Below, in pieces: positions 15,625 through 25,011 of a DNA stretch of 47,158 bases. The position numbers and the translations under genes were made by a program. How positions within the stretch are numbered: position 1 is the first letter of the stretch; each line of letters opens with the position of its first letter. The DNA comes from Pseudomonadota bacterium (GTDB taxonomy: Bacteria > Pseudomonadota > Gammaproteobacteria > Burkholderiales > SG8-39): contig JAJZPQ010000027.1 in NCBI GenBank assembly GCA_021811085.1, positions 1 to 47,158 of the forward strand, written 5' to 3'. The notes beneath the pieces are model-generated. The model searched no databases. It was not told the origin of the DNA and was given only the letters and a program-made list of their open reading frames with translations.

Positions 15625-17112
15625 CTACTTCCCTTCCTCTTCCGCGAACCAATGTTCGCGCGCCTTCATGATCAAGGCTTTGGCCTGTTCGGCATCCATG
15701 GCGCAGATCTCGATCAGATCGTCCGTCGCCAGGTCCGCCAGATCGTCGCGGGTCTTGACCCCGGCCTCGGCGAGCTTTGCCGCAATCTGGCTGTCCATGC
15801 CTTCCAGTCCGAGCAGATCCGGATCCACGCCTTCGACTTTTTCCTCGCTCGCAATTTCCTGCACCAGCAGGGCGTTGCGCGCGCGACTGCGCAGCTCGTT
15901 GACGGTGTTCTCGTCGAACGCCTCGATTTCCATCATTTCGTTGATCGGAACGTAGGCAACCTCTTCCAGCGAGGAGAAACCCTCCTGGATCAGGATATCC
16001 GCCACTTCCTCGTCGACGTCGAGTTTCTCGATGAACGTGCTGCGAATGCCGGCGCTTTCTTCCTGGTGCTTTTTCGCCGACTCCTCTTCGCTCATGAGAT
16101 TGATGGTCCAGCCGGTGAGCTCCGAGGCGAGGCGCACGTTCTGCCCGCTCCTGCCGATGGCGATGGCCAGGTTGGCCTCGTCCACCACCACGTCCATGCT
16201 GTGCTTTTCTTCGTCCACCAGGATGCTCGAAACGTCCGCCGGCGCCAGCGCGCCGATCACGAACTGCGCCGGATCCGCCGACCACAGCACGATGTCCACG
16301 CGCTCGCCGCCGAGCTCGCCCGTCACCGCCTGCACGCGCGAGCCGCGCATGCCGACGCAGGTGCCGATAGGATCGATGCGCTTGTCGTTGGTGTGCACCG
16401 CGATCTTGGCGCGCACGCCGGGGTCGCGTGCCGCCGACTTGATCTCGAGCAGGTTTTCCTCGATTTCGGGGACCTCCAGGCGGAACAGTTCGATGATGAA
16501 TTCAGGCGCGGTGCGCGACAGCACCAATTGCGGGCCGCGGATGTTGCGATCGATGCGCAGCAGCAGCGCGCGCACGCGGTCGCCGACTCGCAGGTTCTCC
16601 TTCGGGATCATCTGGTCACGCGGCAGCACCGCCTCGATGCGGCCGGACTCGATCACGGCATTGCCGCGTTCGATGCGCTTCACCGTGCCGGTCACGAGCT
16701 TCTCGCCGCGGCCGAGGAAATCCTGCAGGATTTGCTCGCGCTCGGCATCGCGGATCTTCTGCAGGATGACCTGCTTCGCCGCCTGCGCACCGATGCGCCC
16801 GAATTCGATCGGCTCCAGCGGCTCTTCGATGAACTCTTCGAGTTGTATGTCGGCGTGCTGCTTGAGTGCCTCCGATAGCGGGATCTGCTGCGCCGGGTTC
16901 TCCACCGTCTCGTCGGCCACAACCTGCCAGCGGCGGAAAGACTCAAAATCCCCGGTTTCGCGGTCGACCGCCACGCGCACGTCCGCGTCATCGCTGAAGC
17001 GCTTTTTGGTAGCCGAGGCGAGCGCCATCTCCAGCGCAACGAAGACCACGTCCTTGTTGACGTTCTTCTCGCGCGCCAGGGCGTCCACCAGCAACAAAAT
17101 CTCACGGCTCAT
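15625..17112 (-). CDS. nusA: Transcription termination/antitermination factor NusA
   Basis: The product has 495 residues. It opens with [13 protein letters not shown]-x-E-K, the polymerase-binding N-terminal domain. S1 (about 135-200; [10 protein letters not shown]), KH1 and KH2 ([14 protein letters not shown] and [12 protein letters not shown]) follow. Two acidic HhH repeats at the C-terminus (about 360-490) mark the proteobacterial long form. NusA modulates pausing, hairpin folding at terminators and antitermination. A terminator-like hairpin in the leader of its own operon suggests NusA could feed back on it. Confidence 0.98.
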   Translation of the reverse strand: MSREILLLVDALAREKNVNKDVVFVALEMALASATKKRFSDDADVRVAVDRETGDFESFRRWQVVADETVENPAQQIPLSEALKQHADIQLEEFIEEPLEPIEFGRIGAQAAKQVILQKIRDAEREQILQDFLGRGEKLVTGTVKRIERGNAVIESGRIEAVLPRDQMIPKENLRVGDRVRALLLRIDRNIRGPQLVLSRTAPEFIIELFRLEVPEIEENLLEIKSAARDPGVRAKIAVHTNDKRIDPIGTCVGMRGSRVQAVTGELGGERVDIVLWSADPAQFVIGALAPADVSSILVDEEKHSMDVVVDEANLAIAIGRSGQNVRLASELTGWTINLMSEEESAKKHQEESAGIRSTFIEKLDVDEEVADILIQEGFSSLEEVAYVPINEMMEIEAFDENTVNELRSRARNALLVQEIASEEKVEGVDPDLLGLEGMDSQIAAKLAEAGVKTRDDLADLATDDLIEICAMDAEQAKALIMKAREHWFAEEEGK

Positions 17113-17129
17113 TTACAGCACCTCCGACT

Positions 17130-17588
17130 TCAAAATTCGATCCTGGGCACCAGACGCGCCTTGTCGATGTTGGCGAGATCGAGGCTCACCACACCGCCAT
17201 CCGTTTCCAGTTGCAGCTTGCCATCCGCCACTGCGCGCATCACCCCGGTAAAATTGCGCCGGCCTGCGACCGGCACCCTCAACGTCAACCGCGCCTGCTC
17301 TCCGGCAAAGCGCGCAAAATCAGCCTCTTTCTTCAACGGCCGGTCCAGCCCGGGCGAGGACACTTCCAGCCGGTCGTAATCGATGCCCTCGACCTCCAGC
17401 ACCCGCGTCAGCTGATTGCTGACCCGGGCACAGTCGTCCACGGTGACCCCGCCTACCGCTCCGCCCTGCGGATCTGCCGGCTTGTCGATGAAAATCCGCA
17501 GCATCTTGCCGCGGTTGGACAATTCGACGCTGACGAGTTCATAACCGAGCCCGTCCACCGTTCTTTCCAGCAAGCCCTGCAGTTCCAT
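17130..17588 (-). CDS. rimP: Ribosome maturation factor RimP
   Basis: The product has 152 residues from ATG at 17588; a GTG two codons upstream (17594) is the alternative. Neither has a clear Shine-Dalgarno, because a terminator-like hairpin and T-run occupy the space. Family features include L-L-E-R-T-V-D-G-L-G-Y-E-L-V-x-V-E-L, the V-S-S-P-G-L-D-R-P-L signature near residue 80 and the Sm-like C-terminal domain. RimP binds the free 30S subunit for late maturation. First gene of the operon with nusA 17 bp downstream. Confidence 0.95.
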   Translation of the reverse strand: MELQGLLERTVDGLGYELVSVELSNRGKMLRIFIDKPADPQGGAVGGVTVDDCARVSNQLTRVLEVEGIDYDRLEVSSPGLDRPLKKEADFARFAGEQARLTLRVPVAGRRNFTGVMRAVADGKLQLETDGGVVSLDLANIDKARLVPRIEF

Positions 17589-17594
17589 AGCCAC

Positions 17595-17620
17595 AAATAA
17601 AAAATGGGCTGACCGCCCAT
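17595..17620 (-). terminator. Terminator-like hairpin in the rimP leader (possible attenuator)
   Basis: On the minus strand atgggc/gcccat form a 6-bp GC-rich stem with loop ggtca, followed at once by TTTTTT and TTT. It lies between the promoter at 17649-17677 and the rimP start and covers the usual ribosome-binding region. Confidence 0.6.
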
Positions 17621-17648
17621 CCCGCTGACCGCATTCTTCAGACTTGAA

Positions 17649-17677
17649 ATTGTAGCAGAAAAATATCTCAGGGACAA
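17649..17677 (-). promoter_or_regulatory. Sigma-70 promoter of the rimP-nusA-infB operon
   Basis: On the minus strand TTGTCC (17677-17672) and TACAAT (17654-17649) are spaced by exactly 17 bp. The -35 is also the inner arm of the rluB terminator hairpin. Predicted leader is about 55 nt. Confidence 0.7.
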
Positions 17678-17706
17678 TTCGTTTTGTCCTTGGCGATGAG
17701 ATATTT
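17661..17706 (-). terminator. rluB terminator with nested stems
   Basis: Outer arms aaatatctca (17661-17670) and tgagatattt (17697-17706) and inner arms ggacaa (17672-17677) and ttgtcc (17684-17689) are all exact complements, with a 6-7-nt bulge on one side. On the minus strand the outer arm runs into TTTTT. It lies 40 bp after the rluB stop. Confidence 0.7.
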
Positions 17707-17745
17707 AGCGCTTATTTTGAAACCCGGGGATCCCTTCGCGCAAAC

Positions 17746-18648
17746 TCACTTGGGTCGGCGCGCCCGTCGCGGGCGACCCGGGCGGCACGATGCCGGACGC
17801 ACCGCTGCGGCTTTGGGCGGAGCAGCCTGCGGCTTGACGTCCAACGCTGCGAGCAGCCGTCCGATTTCGGCTTCATCGAGTTCGTGTATCTGGCCGCGCT
17901 TCAAGTGCGAAGGCAGGCCGATCGGCCCGAAGCGCACGCGCATCAGGCGGCTTACGGTCAGATGCAGCGCCTCGAACAGGCGCCTCACTTCGCGATTGCG
18001 CCCTTCGGAGAGCACGACGTTGTACCAGTGGTTGCTGCCCTGCCCGCCCGCGTCCTCGATGCTGTCCAGGTGCGCCGGGCCGTCGTCCAGTTGCACGCCG
18101 CTGCGCAGCAGCTGCATTTGCTCCTCGCTCAGTTCGCCCAGGATGCGCACGGCATACTCGCGCTCGATCGCATGGCGTGGGTGCATCAGGCGGTTGGCCA
18201 ATTCGCCCGAAGTGGTGAATATCAGCAGGCCACTGGTATTGAAATCCAAGCGCCCCACGGCTATCCATTTGGCGCCGCGCAGGCGCGGCAACTGCTCGAA
18301 TACCTCGGGGCGCCCTTGAGGGTCGTCGCGGCTGACGATTTCGCCCGTCGGCTTGTGATAGAGCAGCACGCGCACGGCTGCGCCGCGCTGCAGGCGCAAT
18401 GGGCGGCCGTCGACCTGCACCCGATCGTCGGCGCTGATGCGCGTCCCGATTCCGGCCGGCAAGCCGTTGACGCTGACCCGGCCGGCGGCGATCCACTGCT
18501 CCATTTCGCGGCGCGAGCCGAGACCGGCGCCGGCGAGCACCTTCTGCAACTTGTCCGAAGTCGCCGGCGCGCTAGTCGTTTGCGGCGGCCGGCGCGGCAG
18601 TTTCTGCGGCTGCGCTCGGTTCTTCGCTGGGCTGTGTTTGCGGTGCAA
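17746..18648 (-). CDS. rluB: 23S rRNA pseudouridine synthase B (RluB type)
   Basis: The product has 300 residues. A basic N-terminus leads to an S4 domain (about 32-80; K-L-Q-K-V-L-A-x-A-G-x-G-S-R-R). The RsuA/RluB catalytic domain has the active aspartate in [12 protein letters not shown] and later [12 protein letters not shown] basic Pro/Ala/Arg tail follows. RluB makes psi2605 in 23S rRNA. The 77-bp overlap with scpB is long; the only in-frame ATG before the S4 domain is the one used. RluF or RsuA activity is less likely given the scpB linkage. Confidence 0.9.
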   Translation of the reverse strand: MHRKHSPAKNRAQPQKLPRRPPQTTSAPATSDKLQKVLAGAGLGSRREMEQWIAAGRVSVNGLPAGIGTRISADDRVQVDGRPLRLQRGAAVRVLLYHKPTGEIVSRDDPQGRPEVFEQLPRLRGAKWIAVGRLDFNTSGLLIFTTSGELANRLMHPRHAIEREYAVRILGELSEEQMQLLRSGVQLDDGPAHLDSIEDAGGQGSNHWYNVVLSEGRNREVRRLFEALHLTVSRLMRVRFGPIGLPSHLKRGQIHELDEAEIGRLLAALDVKPQAAPPKAAAVRPASCRPGRPRRARRPK

Positions 18649-19183
18649 GATCGAGGGTGCTGCTTATTTGTTCAAGCGGTGGCAATTCCTGCAGGGAACG
18701 CAGGCCCAGGTCGTCGAGAAAACTCTTGGTCGTCGCGTACAGCGCGGGCCGGCCCGGAACTTCGCGATAGCCCACCGTATCGATCCAGCCGCGCGCTTCC
18801 AGGCTCTTGATCACGTTGGTGGACACGGTCACGCCGCGGATATCCTCGATGTCGCCGCGCGTCACCGGCTGGCGATAGGCGATGATCGCGAGCGTCTCCA
18901 TCACCGCACGCGAATAACGCGGCGGCTTGTCGTGCGCGAGCCGATCCAGATACTGCTGGAACTCCGGGCGCGTCTGAAAACGCCAGCCGCTCGCGAGATT
19001 GACCAATTCCACGCCCCGGTCCTGCCAGGCTTCGCGCAGTTCGTCGAGCAGGCGCCGCAGCGTGTCGGCCCCTATGTCCTCCTCGAACAGGCGCCGCAGC
19101 TCGGCCAGCGTGAGCGGCCCCTGCGCCGCCAGCAGCGCGGTCTCTAGAACGGTCTTGGCTTCATTCGGATTGAGCATGGGCAA
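18572..19183 (-). CDS. scpB: Segregation and condensation protein B
   Basis: The product has 203 residues from ATG at 19183 (a second ATG is at 19177). Two winged-helix domains are seen: [19 protein letters not shown], and [22 protein letters not shown]-x-I-R-G-V, the strongest family mark. The Ala/Pro/Glu-rich tail (about 175-203) is disordered. ScpB dimers bind ScpA in the SMC condensin complex that compacts the chromosome. It overlaps scpA by 23 bp and rluB by 77 bp. Confidence 0.95.
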   Translation of the reverse strand: MPMLNPNEAKTVLETALLAAQGPLTLAELRRLFEEDIGADTLRRLLDELREAWQDRGVELVNLASGWRFQTRPEFQQYLDRLAHDKPPRYSRAVMETLAIIAYRQPVTRGDIEDIRGVTVSTNVIKSLEARGWIDTVGYREVPGRPALYATTKSFLDDLGLRSLQELPPLEQISSTLDLAPQTQPSEEPSAAAETAAPAAAND

Positions 19184-20018
19184 GCTTCACATAGATGGGA
19201 GCATAGGGCTCCGACTGGGTCACTTCGATCAGGCTCTCGCGCACCAGCTCCAGCACGGCGAGAAAACTCACCACCACCACCGCCACGCCTTTGCTCACCT
19301 CGAACAGCGTGGTGAATTCGGCGAACTGGCCGCTTTGCAGGCGGCGCAGGATGACGGACATGAATTCGCGCACCGACAATTCCTCGCGCGTGACCTTGTG
19401 GTGACGGGTCATGCGCGCATGCATCAGCAGCGACTGCCAGGCCGCAATCAGATCCTCGATGCGCACCTGCGGCAGGCGCTGCACCGCCGCCTGCTCGATC
19501 CACACCTCGACCGTGAGGAAATCGCGTCCGAGCACGGGAAGCGCATCGAGCTTGTGCGCCGCGAGCTTCATGTTCTCGTATTCCATCAGACGGCGCACCA
19601 ATTCCGCGCGCGGATCCTCTTCCTCCTCGCGCTGCGCGCGCGGCCGCGGCAGCAGCATGCGCGATTTGATTTCCATCAGCAGCGCCGCCATCAGCAGATA
19701 TTCCGCGGCCAACTCCAGATTGCGCCGGCGCATCAGTTCCACGTATTCGAGATACTGCTCGGTCAGCCGCGCCATCGGAATATCGAGGATGTCGATATTG
19801 GCCTTGCGGATGAGATAGAGCAGCAGATCGAGCGGACCTTCGAAGGTATCGAAGAACACCTCCAGCGCATCCGGCGGTATATACAAATCGCGCGGCATTT
19901 CGAGCATGGCTTCGCCGCGGACCGTCGCCACCCGCGCGTCGGGCGCAACGGCTACCGGCGGCGGCAGACCCGCGTCCGGACCGCTCGGCGTAACGCTGGC
20001 TGCCCCGGGTTCGATCAT
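19161..20018 (-). CDS. scpA: Segregation and condensation protein A (kleisin)
   Basis: From ATG at 20018, overlapping the trpS stop by ATGA, the product has 285 residues. The open frame runs further up but only through the trpS gene. After a 45-residue linker the kleisin core reads [19 protein letters not shown] and [13 protein letters not shown], with [19 protein letters not shown] close behind. A C-terminal winged helix ends the protein. It bridges SMC heads together with ScpB. Confidence 0.96.
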   Translation of the reverse strand: MIEPGAASVTPSGPDAGLPPPVAVAPDARVATVRGEAMLEMPRDLYIPPDALEVFFDTFEGPLDLLLYLIRKANIDILDIPMARLTEQYLEYVELMRRRNLELAAEYLLMAALLMEIKSRMLLPRPRAQREEEEDPRAELVRRLMEYENMKLAAHKLDALPVLGRDFLTVEVWIEQAAVQRLPQVRIEDLIAAWQSLLMHARMTRHHKVTREELSVREFMSVILRRLQSGQFAEFTTLFEVSKGVAVVVVSFLAVLELVRESLIEVTQSEPYAPIYVKLAHAQSE

Positions 20019-21217
20019 GAATAGTTCAATCCCATCGCTTCGCGCACTTCGCGCATGGTCTCGGCGGCGAGTTCGCGCGCTTTTTCGCAGCCGTCCGCAA
20101 TGATGCTCTTGACCAGGGTCGGATCGTCCAGGTAGCGCTGCGCGCGCTCGCGCATCGGCGCCTGTTCCGCCAGGATAGACTGGATCAGCGGCTGCTTGCA
20201 CTCGAGGCAGCCGATGCCCGCGCTTCTGCAGCCCTGCTGCACCCAGTCGCGGGTCTTGTCGTCGGAATACACCAGATGCAGCTGCCACACCGGACATTTA
20301 TCCGGGTCGCCCGGGTCGCTGCGCTTGATCCGTGCCGGATCCGTGGGCATGGTGCGCAGCTTTTTCGTCACCGTCGCGGCGTCCTCGCGCAAGGTGATGG
20401 TGTTGTTGTAGGACTTGGACATTTTCTGCCCGTCCAGGCCGGGCAGTCTGGAGGATTCGGTCAGCAGCGCCTGCGGTTCGGCCAGGATCATGCGCCCGCC
20501 TCCCTCGAGGTAGCCGAACAGGCGCTCGCGGTCGCCCATGGACAGATTCTGCTGCTCGTTCAACAGCGCGCGTGCCGCCTGCAGCGCCTCTTCGTCGCCC
20601 TGCTCCTGGTAACGCGTGCGCAGTTCGTTGTACAGCCTGCCCTTCTTGCTGCCGAGTTTCTTCACCGCCGCCTTGGCCTTGTCCTCGAATCCCGCCTCGC
20701 GCCCGAACAGGTGATTGAAGCGGCGCGCCACCTCGCGCGTCAATTCCACGTGCGGCACCTGGTCTTCACCCACCGGCACCCAGGCCGCGCGGTACATGAG
20801 GATGTCGGCGCTTTGCAGCAAGGGGTAGCCGAGGAAACCATAGGTGGCGAGATCGCGGTCGGCGAGCTTTTCCTGCTGGTCCTTGAAGCTCGGCACGCGC
20901 TCGAGCCAGCCCAGCGGCGTGATCATCGACAGCAGCGTATGCAACTCGGCGTGCTCGGGCACGCGCGACTGTATGAATAGCGTCGCCCGTGCCGGATCGA
21001 TGCCGGCCGCAAGCCAGTCGATTACCATATCCCACACCGACTGCTCGATCACTTCAGGCGTATCGTAATGCGTAGTCAGCGCGTGCCAGTCGGCGACGAA
21101 GAACAGGCAGGGATATTCGCTCTGCAGCCTGACCCAGTTCTTGAGGGCGCCGTGAAAATGCCCCAGGTGCAGGGCCCCCGTGGGGCGCATGCCCGAGACG
21201 ACGCGTTGCTCGTACAT
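20015..21217 (-). CDS. trpS: Tryptophanyl-tRNA synthetase
   Basis: The product has 400 residues. The class I signatures are H-L-G-H (residues 17-20, in G-A-L-H-L-G-H-F-H-G) and K-M-S-K-S (about 264). It is longer than the 334-residue E. coli enzyme because of an insertion before the KMSKS loop (residues about 195-255), a feature of many betaproteobacterial TrpRS. The enzyme charges tRNA-Trp. It lies in a cluster with scpA, the M50 protease, the YciO-like protein and the PHP phosphatase, all on the minus strand. Confidence 0.97.
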   Translation of the reverse strand: MYEQRVVSGMRPTGALHLGHFHGALKNWVRLQSEYPCLFFVADWHALTTHYDTPEVIEQSVWDMVIDWLAAGIDPARATLFIQSRVPEHAELHTLLSMITPLGWLERVPSFKDQQEKLADRDLATYGFLGYPLLQSADILMYRAAWVPVGEDQVPHVELTREVARRFNHLFGREAGFEDKAKAAVKKLGSKKGRLYNELRTRYQEQGDEEALQAARALLNEQQNLSMGDRERLFGYLEGGGRMILAEPQALLTESSRLPGLDGQKMSKSYNNTITLREDAATVTKKLRTMPTDPARIKRSDPGDPDKCPVWQLHLVYSDDKTRDWVQQGCRSAGIGCLECKQPLIQSILAEQAPMRERAQRYLDDPTLVKSIIADGCEKARELAAETMREVREAMGLNYS

Positions 21218-21229
21218 GTGATTGCGTTC

Positions 21230-21892
21230 CTAGAGTTGGAAAATGGTTTCGATCACATGGATCGATGCGCGCACCATGGGATTCAGGATCGCACCGAGCA
21301 CGTTGCTGAACACCAGCAGCAACAGGATCGGAAATCCGTAGGGCTCCAGGCGCGAAAAACTGTAAGCCAGCCGGTGCGGCAGCAGGCTCACCGCGATGCG
21401 GCCGCCGTCGAGCGGCAATATCGGCAGCAGATTAAGCAGCATCAGCACCAGATTGATCGTAATGCCCGCCTCGCTCATCAGGCTCAGCGGCAAGGTGAAC
21501 AGGTTCTGCGGCGCGATCAGCGCAAACTTGAGCGCGAGCGCCCACAGCAGCGCCATGAGCAGATTTGCGAACGGCCCGGCCGCCGCCACCCACAGCATGT
21601 CGCGCTTCGGATGGCGCAGCCCCGAGAAATCCACCGGTACCGGCTTGGCCCAGCCGAATAGTATCCCGCCTGCGCCGAAAAAACTGCTCATGATCAGGAT
21701 CAGCAGCGGCACCAGCACGGTGCCGACCGGATCGATGTGCCGCAGCGGATTGAGGCTCACGCGCCCGAGCACATAGGCGGTGTTGTCGCCAAAGTGCCTC
21801 GCCACATAACCATGCGCGGCTTCGTGCAAGGTGATCGCAAAGATCACCGGCAGCGCATAGATGGCGATTTTCTGGACGAGATTGAATTCCAT
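21230..21892 (-). CDS. Site-2-protease-like M50 family membrane metalloprotease
   Basis: The product has 220 residues and five to six hydrophobic segments. The zinc motif H-E-A-A-H is at residues 23-27 inside the first helix. The second motif, N-L-L-P-I-L-P-L-D-G-G-R, near residue 160 supplies the third zinc ligand Asp. There is no PDZ domain, so it belongs to the minimal rhomboid-size S2P-like group commonly encoded next to trpS and scpA in betaproteobacteria. The natural substrate is unknown. Cleavage within membranes is inferred from family. Confidence 0.9.
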   Translation of the reverse strand: MEFNLVQKIAIYALPVIFAITLHEAAHGYVARHFGDNTAYVLGRVSLNPLRHIDPVGTVLVPLLILIMSSFFGAGGILFGWAKPVPVDFSGLRHPKRDMLWVAAAGPFANLLMALLWALALKFALIAPQNLFTLPLSLMSEAGITINLVLMLLNLLPILPLDGGRIAVSLLPHRLAYSFSRLEPYGFPILLLLVFSNVLGAILNPMVRASIHVIETIFQL

Positions 21893-21922
21893 TGACCCGA
21901 CGATGCAAAAACAAGCATTTTA

Positions 21923-22558
21923 TCAGACTCGTGCTTCGAAGCCGAAAGGCTCCGCGCTTCCCTTGCCTTGCCGCAGCAATTCCGGCGCGGCGCCGGTCAG
22001 GTCAACCATCGTGGTCGGTTCGATGCCGCAGGAGCCGGCGTCCAGCACCAGATCGAGCAGGCGCTCCAGGCGTGCGCGAATATGTTCGCCGTCGTTGAGC
22101 GGCATGGCATCTCCGGGGAGTATCAGCGTGGCGGAGAGCAGGGGTTCGCCCAGCGCGGCCAGCAGCGCCTGCGCCACGGCGTGATCGGGCACGCGCATGC
22201 CTATGGTCTTGCGCCGAGGATGCAGCAGGCGCCGCGGCACTTCCTTGGTTGCGCGAAGTATGAAAGTGTAGCTCCCGGGGGTGAGTTTGCGCAGCAGCCG
22301 GTATTGCACATTATCCACCTGCGCATAAGTCGCGATCTCCGACAGGTCGCGGCACATCAGCGTCAGGTGGTGCTTGTCGTCGACCTTGCGAATGGCGCGC
22401 AGCCGCTGCATCGCGTCCTTGTCGCCGATGTGACAGCCCAGCGCATAGCAGGAATCGGTCGGATAGGCGATCACGCCGCCGCCGCGAATGATGTCCGCCG
22501 CCTGCGCGATCAGGCGCGGCTGCGGATGGGTGGGATGGACGGCGAAATACTGCGACAT
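21923..22558 (-). CDS. YciO/YrdC/Sua5-family protein
   Basis: The product has 211 residues. The fold is recognisable from G-G-V-I-A-Y-P-T-D-S-C-Y-A-L-G-C, K-x-x-x-x-L-T-L-M-C-R-D-L, P-G-S-Y-T-F-I-L-R-A-T-K-E-V-P and the C-terminal S-T-M-type strand T-T-M-V-D-L-T. Sua5/YrdC members make threonylcarbamoyl-AMP for tRNA t6A. The YciO branch, which this resembles by its N-terminus and by linkage to the PHP phosphatase gene, has weak or uncertain activity. A second, true TsaC is expected elsewhere in the genome. Confidence 0.85.
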   Translation of the reverse strand: MSQYFAVHPTHPQPRLIAQAADIIRGGGVIAYPTDSCYALGCHIGDKDAMQRLRAIRKVDDKHHLTLMCRDLSEIATYAQVDNVQYRLLRKLTPGSYTFILRATKEVPRRLLHPRRKTIGMRVPDHAVAQALLAALGEPLLSATLILPGDAMPLNDGEHIRARLERLLDLVLDAGSCGIEPTTMVDLTGAAPELLRQGKGSAEPFGFEARV

Positions 22559-22611
22559 ATGAAAAGCGGAGGAAGTGCGCGGCGGAGCAGTGGATCAGAC
22601 GCGCGTGCCTC

Positions 22612-23451
22612 TCACCAATCGTGCCACACCGGCTTGAGATCGGCCGCCAGGTCAGGCAGCATGCCCAGATCGATGCGCGATTCGCCCGGGCCGTGAAAAT
22701 CCGACCCGCGCGAAGCGAGCAAGCCGAATTCCCTGGCCAGGATCGCATACTCCAGGTATTGCTCCGCGCTATGGCTGCTGGTGACGACCTCGATGCCGGT
22801 ACCGCCGCCGTCCTTGAATTCGCCCAGGAACTTGCGCATCTCGCTGCGCGTAAGCTTGTAGCGCCCCGGGTGCGCGAGCACCGGCATGCCCCCGCCCGCC
22901 TTGATGTAGGCGAGGCCGTCTTGCAGGGTGGCCCACTCATGCGGCACATAGCCCGGCTTGCCGCTCACCAGATAATGCTGGAATGCGCTCTTGACGTCGT
23001 TGACATAGCGCTTCTCCACCAGAAAGCGCGCGAAATGCGTGCGGCCGATGAGATTGGGGTTGTCGACATAGGCGTAGGCGCCTTCGAGGCTGCCGGGTAT
23101 GCCCACACGCGCAAGGTCTTGCGCCATTTTCTTCGCCCGCTCGGTGCGGCCTTGGCGTATCGCCTGCAGGCCCTGCTGCAACCGCGCACTGGCCGGGTCG
23201 ATGTTGAGCCCGACGATGTGGATGGTGATCCCGCCCCAGCTCACGGATACCTCGACCCCGTCGACAAAGCGCAGGCCGATGTCGCGCGCGCGCGCGCGCG
23301 CCTCGGCCAGGCCGGCAATCTCGTCGTGGTCGGTGAGCGCGAGGATTTCCACGCCGTTGGCAGCCGCGCGCGCCACCAATTCCGCCGGCGCAAGCAAGCC
23401 GTCGGAAGCGGTGGAATGGCAATGCAGATCGTAATTGGGGGCGCGCGGCAT
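22612..23451 (-). CDS. PHP-domain 3',5'-nucleoside bisphosphate phosphatase / RNase AM-like
   Basis: The product has 279 residues. PHP metal motifs are visible: D-L-H-C-H-S (His10, His12), L-T-D-H-D-E near 40, A-H-P-G-R-Y near 193 and G-S-D-F-H-G near 250. The length and sequence match the YciV/TrpH family, whose members hydrolyse 3',5'-nucleoside bisphosphates and trim 5' ends of rRNA. It starts about 60 bp before a divergent-free stretch and is probably co-transcribed with the YciO-like gene 53 bp downstream, a linkage seen in many proteobacteria. Confidence 0.88.
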   Translation of the reverse strand: MPRAPNYDLHCHSTASDGLLAPAELVARAAANGVEILALTDHDEIAGLAEARARARDIGLRFVDGVEVSVSWGGITIHIVGLNIDPASARLQQGLQAIRQGRTERAKKMAQDLARVGIPGSLEGAYAYVDNPNLIGRTHFARFLVEKRYVNDVKSAFQHYLVSGKPGYVPHEWATLQDGLAYIKAGGGMPVLAHPGRYKLTRSEMRKFLGEFKDGGGTGIEVVTSSHSAEQYLEYAILAREFGLLASRGSDFHGPGESRIDLGMLPDLAADLKPVWHDW

Positions 23452-23510
23452 CTTATACTTATTCTAACATGCCACCTGCCGCGCCTCGGACCAGGGCGCA
23501 CAGACGCCGC

Positions 23511-24383
23511 CTAATTCTTGGCCAGAAAATTTTCTATTATTACCGCCAACTTTTCCGGCTGGTCGTGGTGCAGCATGTGCCCCGCTTCGGCGATGGTGCG
23601 CGCGCTCAACTCGCGGAAACAGGCCTTGCGCGCTTCATGGTCGCCGGCGTTGATGCGCATGCGTTCCATGGTCTCCGAATCGGCACCGCTGACCCAGAGC
23701 ACCGGTGCGGCGACATTGCGCCAGCAAGCCATCGCCTCCTCCAACTGATAGGCCACCGGATTGATCAGCTTGTGCGCCGGATCGCTGCGCAGTTCCACCC
23801 GTCCGGCCGCATTCTGCCGGCCCCAATGCTGCGCCAGAAACAGCGCGCGCGCCTCGGACAGGCGCGGATTGCTGGTGCGCATGCGCGCTGCCAGGTCGGT
23901 GAAATCGGCGTAGTCGCGAAATCCCGGCTTGTCGCCCAGCTGCGCCAGCCACTTGGCATAGCGCGCCGGAGCTTTGACCGGGTCGCTGCGGCTCATGCCG
24001 AAGCCCTCCAGATTGATCAGGCGTGCCACGCGCTCGGGGCGCACCCCGGCGTACATGCTGGCGATATTGCCGCCCATGCTGTGGCCGATCAGCGTCACCG
24101 CCCGCTCGGGCTCGAAATGCGCCAGCAGCCGATCCAGATCGCCCATGTAATCGGGAAACCAATAGCAGTCGGACGGCCCCCATGCGGACAACCCGTAGCC
24201 GCGCCAATCCGGCGCAATCACCTGCCACTCCCCCTGAAGAGCGTCGACCAGAAACTGGAACGAGGCGGATACGTCCATCCAGCCGTGCAGCATGAACAGC
24301 TTCGGCCGGTGCGCCTCGCCCCAGACGCGACAGTGATAGCGCAGGCCGCGTATGTCGAGAAATAGGGAACGGTCGGTTTTCAT
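23511..24383 (-). CDS. Alpha/beta hydrolase
   Basis: From ATG at 24383 the product has 290 residues. The frame is open for another 209 codons upstream, but these lie antisense to the carbonic-anhydrase-like gene and are rejected. The fold shows M-L-H-G-W-M-D (oxyanion hole, residues 31-37), the nucleophile elbow G-H-S-M-G-G (Ser102) and the terminal His near 268 in A-G-H-M-L-H-H-D-Q-P-E. The substrate is unknown; related proteins include esterases, epoxide hydrolases and lactonases. It is transcribed divergently from the gamma-CA gene across a 69-bp gap. Confidence 0.85.
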   Translation of the reverse strand: MKTDRSLFLDIRGLRYHCRVWGEAHRPKLFMLHGWMDVSASFQFLVDALQGEWQVIAPDWRGYGLSAWGPSDCYWFPDYMGDLDRLLAHFEPERAVTLIGHSMGGNIASMYAGVRPERVARLINLEGFGMSRSDPVKAPARYAKWLAQLGDKPGFRDYADFTDLAARMRTSNPRLSEARALFLAQHWGRQNAAGRVELRSDPAHKLINPVAYQLEEAMACWRNVAAPVLWVSGADSETMERMRINAGDHEARKACFRELSARTIAEAGHMLHHDQPEKLAVIIENFLAKN

Positions 24384-24452
24384 TTGCGGCCGCCATGATA
24401 GCAGCTGACGGCATCTGTTATGATTCCCGCGGCATTTTTGCAGGGGACGAAC

Positions 24453-24983
24453 ATGGCTGTCTATTCCCTCGGCGAGCGCCGGGTGCAGGTGCAAGGCAAG
24501 GACTGGTATATCGCCGACAACGCCAGCGTCATCGGCTCGGTGCTGATCGAGGACCAGGCGAGCATCTGGTTCAACGTCGTCATCCGCGGCGACAGCGACT
24601 TGATCACAATCGGCGAGCGCAGCAACGTGCAGGACAGTTCGATGCTGCATACCGACGCCGGCATCCAGCTTACTCTGGGGCGAAACGTGTCCATCGGTCA
24701 CATGGTCATGCTGCACGGATGCAGCATCGGCGAGGGTAGCCTCATCGGCATCAACAGCGTCATTCTCAACCATGCGGTCATCGGCAAACACAGCTTGATC
24801 GGCGCCGGTTCGCTGGTGCCCGAAGGCAAGACCATACCCGATGGCGTTCTCGCACTGGGTTCGCCGGCCAAGGTCGTGCGCGACCTGTCGTCGGCCGAGA
24901 TCAGCAATCTGGAAAATATCGCCGACGGCTACGTGCGCCGGGCCAAGCTTTACCGCCAGCAGCTTCAGCCGCAGCAACTCTGA
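24453..24983 (+). CDS. Gamma-carbonic-anhydrase-like hexapeptide-repeat protein (YrdA type)
   Basis: From ATG at 24453 (caggggac ribosome-binding site) the product has 176 residues; an in-frame ATG at 24420 would add 11 residues. The body is a left-handed beta helix built of hexapeptide repeats. The three metal ligands are visible as His66 (M-L-H-T-D), His83 and His88 (I-G-H-M-V-M-L-H-G-C). The family binds Zn or Fe as trimers; many members lack proven carbonic anhydrase activity, and PaaY relatives act as thioesterases. A short hairpin (gagctgc/gcagctc, 24982-24998) overlaps the stop. Confidence 0.9.
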   Translation: MAVYSLGERRVQVQGKDWYIADNASVIGSVLIEDQASIWFNVVIRGDSDLITIGERSNVQDSSMLHTDAGIQLTLGRNVSIGHMVMLHGCSIGEGSLIGINSVILNHAVIGKHSLIGAGSLVPEGKTIPDGVLALGSPAKVVRDLSSAEISNLENIADGYVRRAKLYRQQLQPQQL

Positions 24984-25011
24984 GCTGCGGCGCAGCTCCC
25001 CGTCTGTCAAT

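Noticed and set aside
12976-16878. A 1300-codon open frame on the plus strand, antisense to nusA and infB
   Set aside because: Its translation is His/Arg/Leu-rich with no domain, and nusA and infB on the other strand are certain. GC-rich third positions leave antisense frames open.
23283-23301. Alternating CG run (possible Z-DNA)
   Set aside because: It encodes an Ala-Arg repeat in the PHP phosphatase and is expected from codon bias at this GC content.
24384-25010. 209-codon upstream extension of the alpha/beta hydrolase
   Set aside because: It lies entirely antisense to the carbonic-anhydrase-like gene; the hydrolase fold is complete from the ATG at 24383.
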